Position numbers and translations under genes: made by a program. A stretch of DNA of 64,000 nucleotides, taken from Capronia americana. Its lineage: Eukaryota > Ascomycota > Eurotiomycetes > Chaetothyriales > Herpotrichiellaceae. Positions 1-8,913 of the stretch are shown one piece after another (position 1 is the first letter of the stretch; each line of letters starts with the position of its first letter). The stretch covers positions 1,364,001 to 1,428,000 of the forward strand of contig JADWQD010000008.1 of NCBI GenBank assembly GCA_016110215.1. Direction: 5' to 3'. Under the pieces are notes generated by a model. The model did not search any database, was not told where the DNA came from, and saw only the letters and a program-made list of their open reading frames with translations.

Positions 1-1598
1 TTGCCATTTCGAGACCATGTGGCGCCCATCAGCATGTGATGTGGTTTTCTTCTGGACCTGATGTCTGATGCTCAGAAGCCTCGACAATGGCTGTCGGGAG
101 AAGTATACCGAAGCGACGAGCGAGTTGTGGCGTTCCTGGCCCAGATCTTCGGACCGAGAATAGTCCCTGGCTTGCCTGAGTCCTGTATGGTGGGATCCCG
201 TCACCCGATCAAGCCACCACTGCCCGATCCGGTGTTTGTTCATGTCTAGGAAACCGCATCTTTGGGCGGGTCAATCCGACTCCGGGCGCAGGTGAGGCCT
301 CATAGGTCGCTTTTGGCTGTACCTTGCTGAAACATTGCGACCCTAGCCTCAAAGAGCCGTCAATCGTTCTTCGCGCTTTACTGTCGGCGATCCCGAAGGT
401 AGGGTCCTGCATGATTTGGTAAGGTGCAAATGGCATTTTGAATCGAGCCCTATTCGTTAATCGGGCAAGGCTATCTACCCAAAACATGGGTGCTGGGTAG
501 TGCAGTTTCCAAAAGAGCATGTCCTCTGGCAAGCTCGTCGTGATAGTCAAGGCAGTGGCAAGGAGTATTGTACCAGAATGGATTTTGTAGAGCAAGCAGT
601 GATGCGTTGGCCGTAATATCGTCAACGGCGAAGGCCGACTTTTGGCAGCCTCACGGGTCGCTCGGGAGACCTATCGCGATGAACATAAGATCAGTTGTTT
701 GGTGCAGCTGCTCATTCTGGACAGGATTCAGAAGAGCAGCCAGCTCAATGTCACATCATCGACAACCTTCCTTTCCAAGACGCCAATTCTGCTTCCTTTC
801 AGCTAGAGCCGGAGAGAACTCGAGTTCAATATTCTCTACAGAGACTCGAGGTTGGACACAGGTCGACGGCGATCCTTCTCACCAGAGTTCTCAGGTCTCA
901 TGACTGCATGTGTCGGTTCTAGACCACGGACTGGATAGAAGGAAGCATGTTCGGTCATGGACGCTGCTTTGAACTGACGGCTGCATTCCTCGTGGTGTAA
1001 TGCTGACTGAGTGGCTACACAATGCTGCGGGCTGAGGCGGCTCATGCCAAATTGAATGGTGCTCAGACTGAGTGCGCTGCTGCCAAAGCGAAGGAGCTCG
1101 TTTCTTATAACTAGATACCAAGCGGCGCTTCGGCCGTAAGAAAATGCATTATTCTCGTGAGCGGACAAAACGAATATGAAACACGCGTGAAGAGATCGAG
1201 CATGAGACGCAGTGGCCTACCACAGCAGCGATTGGGTATTTGATAGGCGAAACGCGCAACTTTGAAGGCGAGGAAGCTTTCAACCTCGGAGATCTCGGCC
1301 CCGGAATCTAAGTCGTGAAATCATGTGCGATTTTCTTGGGAGCCGCAGAATACCAAAGCGCATTCATGATGACCATCTTGACGTAGGTGTCAAGGTTCGA
1401 TGACAGACATGAAGCTCGACAGCGTCGAGCGACCCGCGCAATGTTGGAATTTGGGAATAAATGATTGAGCAACCGCTCATTAAATTCAGAAGTGCGAGTG
1501 CTCTAATATTCCGAGATTCTTCGTCTTCGTCTTCGTCTTGTCGCAGTTGCCCTGTTCGCGCAGGGCATTCTGCCGCCTCTCAGCCCGCAGGTTGCACA
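1..1598. other. gene-free left flank
   Basis: No convincing gene is visible. The open frames here are short (at most 138 codons), overlap one another on both strands, and lack recognisable motifs. A gene may be cut by the window edge. The last 140 bases before position 1599 stay open in frame with the DUF5872 start, so a longer N-terminus for that protein is possible but has no conserved content. Confidence 0.5.
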
Positions 1599-2350
1599 AT
1601 GCCCTCGTCGAAGGACAAATACACGGATCCGAAGTTGCGGGATGAGGTGAAGGAACAAGTCCAGCAATCTGACAAAGGTGGGGCACCTGGACAATGGTCT
1701 GCTCGCAAGGTTCGGCCCAATGTTGAGATGCCTCTGCTATCTCAAGCTAACGAGCTCCACAGGCTCAATTTATGGCCAAAGAGTACAAGAGCAGAGGCGG
1801 TGGCTACAAGACCGACAAGAAGGACCAGGATGAGTCGCAGAAGCATCTGAGCAAGTGGACGGAAGAGGAGTGGCAGACCAAAGAGGGCAGTGGGCATGCA
1901 AAGCGGGAAAATGGCACCAGGAAGCGGTACCTACCAAAGAAAGCCTGGGAAATGATGAGTGAGAAAGAGAAGGAGGATACCGAGGATCAAAAGCGGCAGG
2001 GCAGCGAGTCAGGCAAGCAACATGTGCCGAATACCTCTCGTGCAAAGTCTGCCAGAAAGAAAGCGAACGACGAAGAGGATCAAGTATTCGAGAAGAATAA
2101 GGTGCAAGAGAAGGGAGCGCAGTCGGGCCGACAGCGCACTAGGTCACGGAAGGTGGCCAAGCAGTCAGAGCAAGGGCGAGCCACCGAAGACGTTGAGAAG
2201 GAGGCGCGACCCTCCAGCAAGCAAAATTCCCCGCCCAAAAGTGCCGGCCAGAAACGTTTTCGCGGCAGAGAGACGAAGGACGACACAGAACGCAAGCCCC
2301 CTCGTAAGAAACAAAGAGATAACAGGAAGTCTCCGAAAGACAAAGAATAA
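1599..2350 (+). CDS. DUF5872 family protein
   Basis: Two exons (1599-1709, 1763-2350) joined by a 53-nt intron with a GCTAAC branch site encode 232 aa. The first ~110 residues match the DUF5872 family as I know it from bacteria and fungi: YTDPKLRDEVK, GGAPGQWSARK, YKSRGGGY, a WTEEEWQTKEGSG block and KRYLPKKAWE. The exon junction falls between QWSARK and AQFMAKEYK, exactly inside the conserved block, which supports the splice. The remainder (about residues 120-232) is a lysine/arginine/glutamate-rich low-complexity tail with nuclear-localisation-like clusters near the end (PPRKKQR). Function is unknown; the basic tail suggests a nuclear or nucleic-acid-associated protein, which is inference only. 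The start was chosen where family similarity begins, although the frame is open upstream to 1461. Confidence 0.85.
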
Positions 2351-2600
2351 CGGCACGCTCGGCTCAGAGGCGGTGCATTAGACGTCAACGTCAGGAGTGG
2401 TCCAGGCCAGCGTTGCCGAAATCATCAAGACCAGCAAAGAGGTGGATGGCGAGCAAGTCAGGGCCGGCAGGGATGACCTGCGCAAAATCGAGAGAGCTGT
2501 CTTATGGTTGATCCTTTGCTGGGTGCGCACGAGTTTATATCACCGGTGACCCGGGTATGTTCGTGCTTAGTTGTATCATGGCTGTCTTGATCGAAATATT

Positions 2601-3161
2601 CTATAGTTTTGCTTTAGCAGCTCCACCTGCCTTCGCCAGGATCGGCTCCATCTTGGTTGCTTTGCGTTTCGTCAGCCATTCGTGTTATCTGCATAGAGAC
2701 GGGCATGGTACCTTTCATCACGTTGCCTTTGACCTTTAGTTTCCCGCTCATGAACAGTGTCTGCGCCTTTTGCTTGCCGGCGATCAATTTGGCAAAGTTC
2801 TCGTCGGACAGGATGAGCGTCACTGGCATCCGTCAGTCCCACCAAGTCCTTCAAAAAGGTCTCATATTTGAAGGTGTACCATCAGCCTTCTTGCCCTCGG
2901 GAGCCTCGCCTTTGCCCACCTTTCCTGTCTCCTTGAGATCGATATACCACGCCTCCTCGCTCCCCTCGGTGTTGGTCAGCTTGAAGGTGAAGACGGCGCC
3001 TCCCTGCTTAACAGCTTGTTTACGCTCGGCTTCATTGGAAGAGAGGCTATCGTTGATGGCATCAAAAGCCACAGAGGAAGGGAAGGCGTCTGAGGAGAAA
3101 ACGTCAGCGGTGCTCCTTGGAAGGATCAGTAGGGTGTACAAATACCGTTCTTGAGAGACAT
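2601..3161 (-). CDS. SCP2 sterol-carrier protein, peroxisomal
   Basis: Four exons on the minus strand (3161-3146, 3089-2880, 2822-2712, 2659-2601) give a 131-aa protein; the three introns are 56, 57 and 52 nt. The translation is a complete stand-alone SCP2 domain: VAFDAINDSL, AVFTFKLTN, WYIDLKETGKVG, VTLILSDENFAKL and SGKLKVKGNVMK are hallmark segments of the fold, which binds lipids or acyl-CoA in a hydrophobic tunnel. The last residues are AKL, a type 1 peroxisomal targeting signal, so the protein most likely acts in the peroxisome matrix in lipid or beta-oxidation metabolism. The targeting signal lies on a separate last exon of only 59 nt, so it is seen only when the final intron is removed. 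Length is normal for small fungal SCP2 proteins. Confidence 0.9.
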
Positions 3162-4634
3162 GGTGTGCAACTGCTGGCTTGGGAGAAGGGCCGCTCGGGA
3201 AAAATGCACAGCGGTAAATGTCAGCGTATGTAGAGTGTAGCGCAAGCCGACCTCTCGTTGCAAGAGTCGCCGGTACGTATTTAAGTCGAATGTCGCAGTC
3301 GACAGTGATCACATGGCATGTCAAAGGAACGGCGAACACGGAAGCGGAAACATGAAGTCATCCTGCCTCGAAAGCAAAACAAACATGTGAAAAGGAAGGA
3401 ATTCGCCGAGGCTCATCTCAGCCTCACTTTCGCTTCCAACTTGTCTTTCCCCGGACTTGTGTTGGCCGATGCTTGTCGACTGAGGCTCGTTCTTTCTGCT
3501 GTGTGCCAGCAATCTAGGCACTCGCCGACTAGATCTCAGCCATAATTGTAACACAGTTTGCTTTGCGCGGCTGCCTAGCCATGGGACCCGAGCAGTGAGC
3601 GCGTGCGTGGCTCGCAGGGAACTGGCACGGCAAGGAGCTGCACTGATCGCGTCCTCGACGTCCCCCTTCCCACGTGCTTCCTGATGGCTAGCAAGGAGCT
3701 GACAGCGATGCTATTGACCGCGATACAGCCTTGTTGAGCTCATACTTCCTCGCATCTATGGTCACACTTGAGCCTGCCGTGATACCGACGACACCCGGCT
3801 ATTTGTGGCAGGAGGAGTGCGTTGCACACACATTTCTTTAAAGAGACCGAGTTAACCGAACCGGAGAGAGGCGCTTCACGAGCCTACTCAAGGAACAATA
3901 AGGCAGCTTCAAGCACTTCGGCAGCCATTCCTGAGCGTCATGCTGCAGAGACTGGCCTACTCGTGCAGGGAGGCAGCGCTTGGCCGGTGTGGAAAGATCC
4001 TTACATTGTACAGTCTGCAAACTACTGTACCAAGAGACACTTGTCTGAAATTGACCAACAGACGCCAGAATCGTGCTCTTCTTCTCACACCCAGCAATCC
4101 TTCGAAGGGTTTCAGGCGTTCGCGTTGACAATGCTCTTTTGGACACCCGTGCTGACGATCAAGTGAACGGCGCTTGATATCGCGCCAGCTGATGCTCTGC
4201 CACGATGTCCCGTTGCTTGCTTCTTCGTCTGCTTTTCAGAGCGTGCTGCTGCTCTCTGGTGACTCGAAGATCTGAGAAAGGAACTTATGGTCCCTGCACT
4301 TCTTGTTTCTATCTGCTGCCTCGCATATGCAGCCAAGTAAGTTTGTGATATGCGTCAATGTATCACGATTCCAACTTAATCTACGGCCTCGAACAGCAAC
4401 CGATTTCCTAGCCCTAGAAAGTCTGGTCACACTAGAGAAGTGCAGCGCAAACTCACCGGTGAGTGCAACGATTCGCGGTTGCAATTGCAAGGCTCCCCCG
4501 ATTTGCAAGTGAGGAAGCCCTGCTATGATGTTGATCCCGCGGCCACGTCAAGATATTGTACTACGTCTTTGTGCCGGGCCTTCTGCCTGCTGAAATCGAA
4601 CTGGCTTTATATCTGGCACACTTGACAGGCGAGT
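3162..4634. other. intergenic region
   Basis: About 1.5 kb between the SCP2 start and the ATP-grasp gene. It should contain the divergent promoters of both. Open frames of up to 114 codons overlap on both strands without recognisable content. No tRNA or repeat was seen. Confidence 0.5.
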
Positions 4635-6011
4635 ATGAGCGACAACTCTCAACGTCCAACAGCTATTCCTCGAGAAGGTAGCAAGTCGATTATGGCCCCC
4701 TTGATTGAACTGGACGCCACAGTGGCAGACCTGTACCGTACTCACGGCCTCACAGGCCCCTTCATCACGTCGACACACTGCTGCTTCGCCCACCTGGATC
4801 TCCACCCCTTCTGGCCCCGAGAGACCGTCTTTCCTGAAGACGAAGAACCTATCCCATACAGCGCCGACGAACAGGAACGAAACCGCATCAGGAAGATCGT
4901 CTTAGGCCTCAAACCAGTAAGACGGGCCCTCGTCGTCGGCGACATGGACGTCATCTTCCTAAGCCCGTGCGTGGCGAAAGAAAACGTCGACCGCATCTTC
5001 AACCAGTTGATCCCCGAGCAGCGACCCCGACCGCAGTATATCGACCTCGAAGGAGAGGATGTCGACCAACAGCTGCGCCAGCTAAGCCAGGGCAAAAAGC
5101 TGGTCTACTGGCGTCCTCAAGGCTGGATGCTGGAGCATCAATGCCTCGTGCCCCCGAGCGTGGCCTACGAACTCAACTCGAAACTCTACCTCGTGAACTC
5201 GGGGATCCGCACCCCGGCCTCAGAACCGATCCAACTGCCCCCAAACATCTCCGACTCCGTCCTCGCCACGCGCAAGCTCCCCTTCGTGGTCAAGCTCTTC
5301 CTCGCAGCCTGCGGCTTCGGCACCCACCTGGTGACCAGCGAGGCGCGCCGCCAAACCATGCTCGCCGCCATGGGCGAGTACCAATCCCGCGGCGGCACCC
5401 ACGTCCTGCTGTCCGAGTACGTCCGCGCCAAGCAATGCGACCTGAGCGCGCACTTTATCATCGGCGCGCCCTCGGACGCGCACAACAGAGACAACCCGCT
5501 CATCGTGGGTGTCGCGATGCAGAGCCTCACCAACGACGGGCACTGGACGGGCAGCAGCATCGACTACGGCGCGCAGGACGAGCTACGCGATCTGCTGCGC
5601 ACCTCGATTCGCGACACGACGCGACGCCTGCCCGAATCCTTCGTCGGCTGGTGCGGCGTGGACGTCCTCATCGACGAACAGGACGGCCAGTGGGTCGTCG
5701 ATTTGAACGCCCGGTTCACGGGCTCCATGGCGCTGTGTCTGTTGTCCTCGCACTTCTACAAGCGGCTCGGCTTTCGATTTGCCGAAGCGGGATCCTTCCA
5801 GTACCGTGGTGAATGCGGCGACGTGAGTGAGATTCTTTCCCGCGAAATCGAGACCGGCAAGGTCATTGTGAATGCCTTGGTCAGCATCGACGATGGGCTG
5901 AACATGGTGGATCTTATATGGGGAGGGCACAGCAGGCAGGACTTGGCTTCGACCGCTGACTTGCTGAGGACGCAGCTCTCGCGCGAGCGCGGGTCGGTGG
6001 AAGAGGTCTGA
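4635..6011 (+). CDS. ATP-grasp domain protein (solid-state culture type)
   Basis: Single-exon gene of 458 aa. The C-terminal half reads as an ATP-grasp fold: GTHVLLSEYVRAKQCDLSAH is followed by a WCGVDVLIDEQDGQW strand pair and then VDLNARFTGSMAL, the N-x-R-x-T/S-G metal/ATP-binding motif of the superfamily. Residues 1-200 form an N-terminal domain with RALVVGDMDVIFLSP and a region resembling a pre-ATP-grasp Rossmann-like lobe. It resembles fungal proteins described as solid-state culture specific ATP-grasp proteins. ATP-grasp enzymes join a carboxylate to an amine or thiol through an acyl-phosphate; the substrate here is unknown. No signal peptide is seen, so it is probably cytosolic. The gene is convergent with the TIP20 gene, with only 78 bp between stop codons. 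Confidence 0.85.
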   Translation: MSDNSQRPTAIPREGSKSIMAPLIELDATVADLYRTHGLTGPFITSTHCCFAHLDLHPFWPRETVFPEDEEPIPYSADEQERNRIRKIVLGLKPVRRALVVGDMDVIFLSPCVAKENVDRIFNQLIPEQRPRPQYIDLEGEDVDQQLRQLSQGKKLVYWRPQGWMLEHQCLVPPSVAYELNSKLYLVNSGIRTPASEPIQLPPNISDSVLATRKLPFVVKLFLAACGFGTHLVTSEARRQTMLAAMGEYQSRGGTHVLLSEYVRAKQCDLSAHFIIGAPSDAHNRDNPLIVGVAMQSLTNDGHWTGSSIDYGAQDELRDLLRTSIRDTTRRLPESFVGWCGVDVLIDEQDGQWVVDLNARFTGSMALCLLSSHFYKRLGFRFAEAGSFQYRGECGDVSEILSREIETGKVIVNALVSIDDGLNMVDLIWGGHSRQDLASTADLLRTQLSRERGSVEEV

Positions 6012-6089
6012 AGAAGTGTTTCCAGCGCTGGCTGATGATATGGGTATTTACCCTGTGAGCGGCGGTGATACGTACCTGCTCCAGTGAGC

Positions 6090-8630
6090 CTACAAACCAT
6101 TCAACTCGACCCTCCGCTTCAACACGTTCCTTGCCTCTCCTTCGCTGAGATGATACAGCCCCATTTCTCCCAGCGCCTTTCGCGCTGCTTCATTGCTCTC
6201 GAAAATCCGCCGCTCAGCCTCCCATAGCCCTAGCGTTCTTCGGTTGCCTTCATCGTCCGCAATGCCCCTGCCTTCTTGGTCTTCCTCGTCGTCGAACCCC
6301 CAACCATCTTCCTCAACGTTGACCGCATTCTTCGACGTATCCAGAGTCAAGAGGTAGACGGCCTCTTCAAGCCGTCTGAGGCTCCCGCCTGTAGCTGCCC
6401 GTAGTTGACTCTGCTTTTCGATAATTGTCTTGATCTCAGAGAGATCTCTCGCTAATTGGGCCGCCCCGGCCGCCGAAAACGTATGGTGCATGAGAACATT
6501 ATCGTAGATTTCGCGCTGAAGTGCGAAGCAGTAATGCTTGATGATTCGGCGCTGCGAGCCGGGAGCCAACACGCGGGACAGGTAGCCGATGAGGGTGGTT
6601 GTGGTCTGCAAAAAACTGTCCAGGCTGGAGGAGGGTGACATTCCCGATGGATCCGAAGGTGTCTCGGCAAGTGATGACCACTGCGCAAACTTTGCGTACG
6701 GTCGCAGCGCGGCTTTCAGGTTAACGTCGAAGAAGCGGAACATTTCCTCTTCACTGCGCTCACGGAGGCGGCGGTACGCGGACGCCGTCTGATCGAATAA
6801 TCCGCTTCCATCAACATCCGCGTCGCCGCCTGTGCCATTTGCCTTGATAGAGGTGGAAGTTTTCTCCGCAACGTCTTCGACTCTCAGTCCTGTTCCCACT
6901 GACGCGTCGTTGCCACTGTTTGCTTTGGCGCGGTATTGTAGCTCGTCCCAAAGTTCAAGGAAGAAGACGTCATCGCTCCAGTCTGACATTTTGCGCTCGA
7001 GGAATTCAGCACTTCCGAAGACCTTGGCCAGTGACTCGAGACCTTTTAGACCGAAGGCTTCGGATTCGCTTTGGCCCTGGAGGAGACGGCCTGCTGTGTG
7101 AGATGAGACGAGGTACGCTTGTAGTGCACCGTGAAGGTGGTTGTGATAGTCATCGAAGATGGAGAGCTGGATTTCAAGGAGGAAGTTCATCTTTTGGCTG
7201 AAGGAGGAGAGACTCCGGTAGCGGTCTGTGATTGTCTCAAGAAGGTCGTTGACGCGGATGGCGCCTTTCGTGGGCTTGGTTTGCCCGGGCTCAGCATCGA
7301 AGTCGATGTCGTTGCTATCTGGGGCGTCCCTAATGCTCCTATAGCGGGAAAGTGCAAAATCTTTCTCAACTCGTAGCCATGTGGCGAAATAGCCGTGAGT
7401 GTTGAGCATTCGCCAGGTCAAGCCTTTCCACTCGGCCACCATTCTGGGAATAGGAATATATCCCCATGTCTCGCGAAGAGTAGTGTCGAAGGCCATTAGC
7501 TCGTGCAGGAAGTGAGACAAGAGTTGTGGTTGCTGGGAAATCTGTGGTAGGAACGACAGACATTTTGCTTCCACCATGGGAAGCAGAGCGGTGATGAAGG
7601 ACGAGGTGGCATCGGTGTAGATCGATTCCAGCGCTTCTGAGTTCACTGCTCTTTCATCGAGGATGGGGCCAAGCATGTCGTTCATCAGACCGCTGTGGCG
7701 CTCCAGAAGGTCTAGAACATGTGTGAGAAAGTACTCTGGTTTGTCCAGTCGATTTGTCGGCTTGTCACCATAGAAATGGTAGCGGAACCTCACCGCAAGA
7801 GGCTGGACCATTACTTCGAGTGGAAGGAGCACCACTGGGTCGGGAGCGGCAGAGCGACTTCGCATGTCAACGTCTGCAAATGCTTCAATCAAGTCCGGAT
7901 CCTGAAGCTCGAGAAGTAGCTGAGTTTGTTCCTCCCATTTCTGGCGCAGATTTTGCTGGAAGTTCAGTTCCTTTCCAGGCCACTTCGCCTGCTCTAGCGT
8001 CTTCCGGAGGTCGTTGTCCAGAGCATCTTTCAAGGTAGCATAAAGCTGCTTTGACGTCTGCTCGAATAGATAGACAAGCTGAGGAGCAGCTCCTTCGGCA
8101 ACTGTTTGCGCATCCTGGACATGTTTCCAAAGGGCTCTTATCCGGTTGTATGCCTTGACTGACAAGGTCGATCTCGCTTCATCACTCAACATGTTCATCT
8201 GCTGGACCATTTCAAGGTAGCCTTGGGCAGTCTCGAGACTGCGTACCTTGCTCATCCGAGCCTCAAACTTTTGCGCTGCATTGTCGCTGACATTGGACCG
8301 CGCAAGCTCTTGAAGCCGATGGTTCAAATCCACTTGCTCTCTCTGGTATCCTTCCGCTTTCGTTCGCAACTCGTCTGATCGCTCATCAACTCGCTTCTGT
8401 GCTCCAGTAAGGTCTTTCCTGGCATCTTCGAGCTAATCCGTTGTAAGTAGTGGGCTTGAAGGCTCGGAGCCAGAGCATACCTGCTTCTGCAATAAGCCTT
8501 GTTGTTCTTGTACTCGTTGGAGCAGCGAGTCCACCTGGTCAAGATCCGCAGCGGTTTGGATCTTGTCATTCAAGTAATCGTCCACTCGAGTTCGGCAATC
8601 CCCAGTCTTTGTCCGCTGAAGTTCAGCCAT
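6090..8630 (-). CDS. RINT-1/TIP20 family vesicle tether
   Basis: Two exons (8630-8481 and 8432-6090, with a 48-nt intron) encode 830 aa. The N-terminal ~130 residues are predicted coiled coil (heptad-like runs such as LDQVDSLLQRVQEQQGLLQKQ and RVDERSDELRTKAEGYQ). The rest matches the RINT1/TIP20 domain: WKHVQDAQTVAEG, LVYLFEQTSKQLY, FRYHFYGDKPTNRLDKPEYFLTH and AEWKGLTWRMLNTH are characteristic. In yeast Tip20 is a Dsl1-complex subunit that tethers Golgi-derived COPI vesicles at the ER; in animals RINT1 does the same and also affects checkpoint control. An acidic WGFDDEEDQEG segment near residue 770 is common in filamentous-fungal members. The gene is divergent from DNA ligase I across 283 bp. 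Confidence 0.93.
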
Positions 8631-8913
8631 ATTGGCTGGCTAGGGTGACCGCTTGTCTGGGTTTGAAGCAGAATGTCTAGTGAGTTTATGCTGGCAGGTG
8701 CAAGAGAAGTTGACATCTGGCTTTCTTTTGTTCACTTTCCCCAACTGCGACCGGCGCGTCATGGAGTTGGAGACGCGCCCACCACCATCGCCGTCCTGTC
8801 ATGAGGTCACCGCAAATTCACTTGTGCTACTGACGAAGAAGAGCACAAAATGATAATCCGATAACTAGGTTCTGTCGCACTGGCCACAGCGCCAGTGCCA
8901 ATACAAAATTATC
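8631..8913. promoter_or_regulatory. divergent promoter with inverted ACGCGC/MCB-like pair
   Basis: The 283-bp gap between the divergently transcribed TIP20-like and DNA ligase I genes must hold both promoters. It contains a perfect inverted repeat of GGCGCGTC (8753-8760) and GACGCGCC (8772-8779) with an 11-bp spacer. The half site carries ACGCG, the core of the MluI cell-cycle box bound by MBF, the known G1/S regulator of DNA-replication genes, including the ligase CDC9 in yeast. Regulation by an MBF-like factor is inference; the inverted repeat is seen directly. Confidence 0.45.

Noticed and set aside
4967..5812. 281-codon plus-strand frame inside the ATP-grasp gene
   Set aside because: Arg/Pro/His-rich shadow of the GC-rich true frame, without any family motif.
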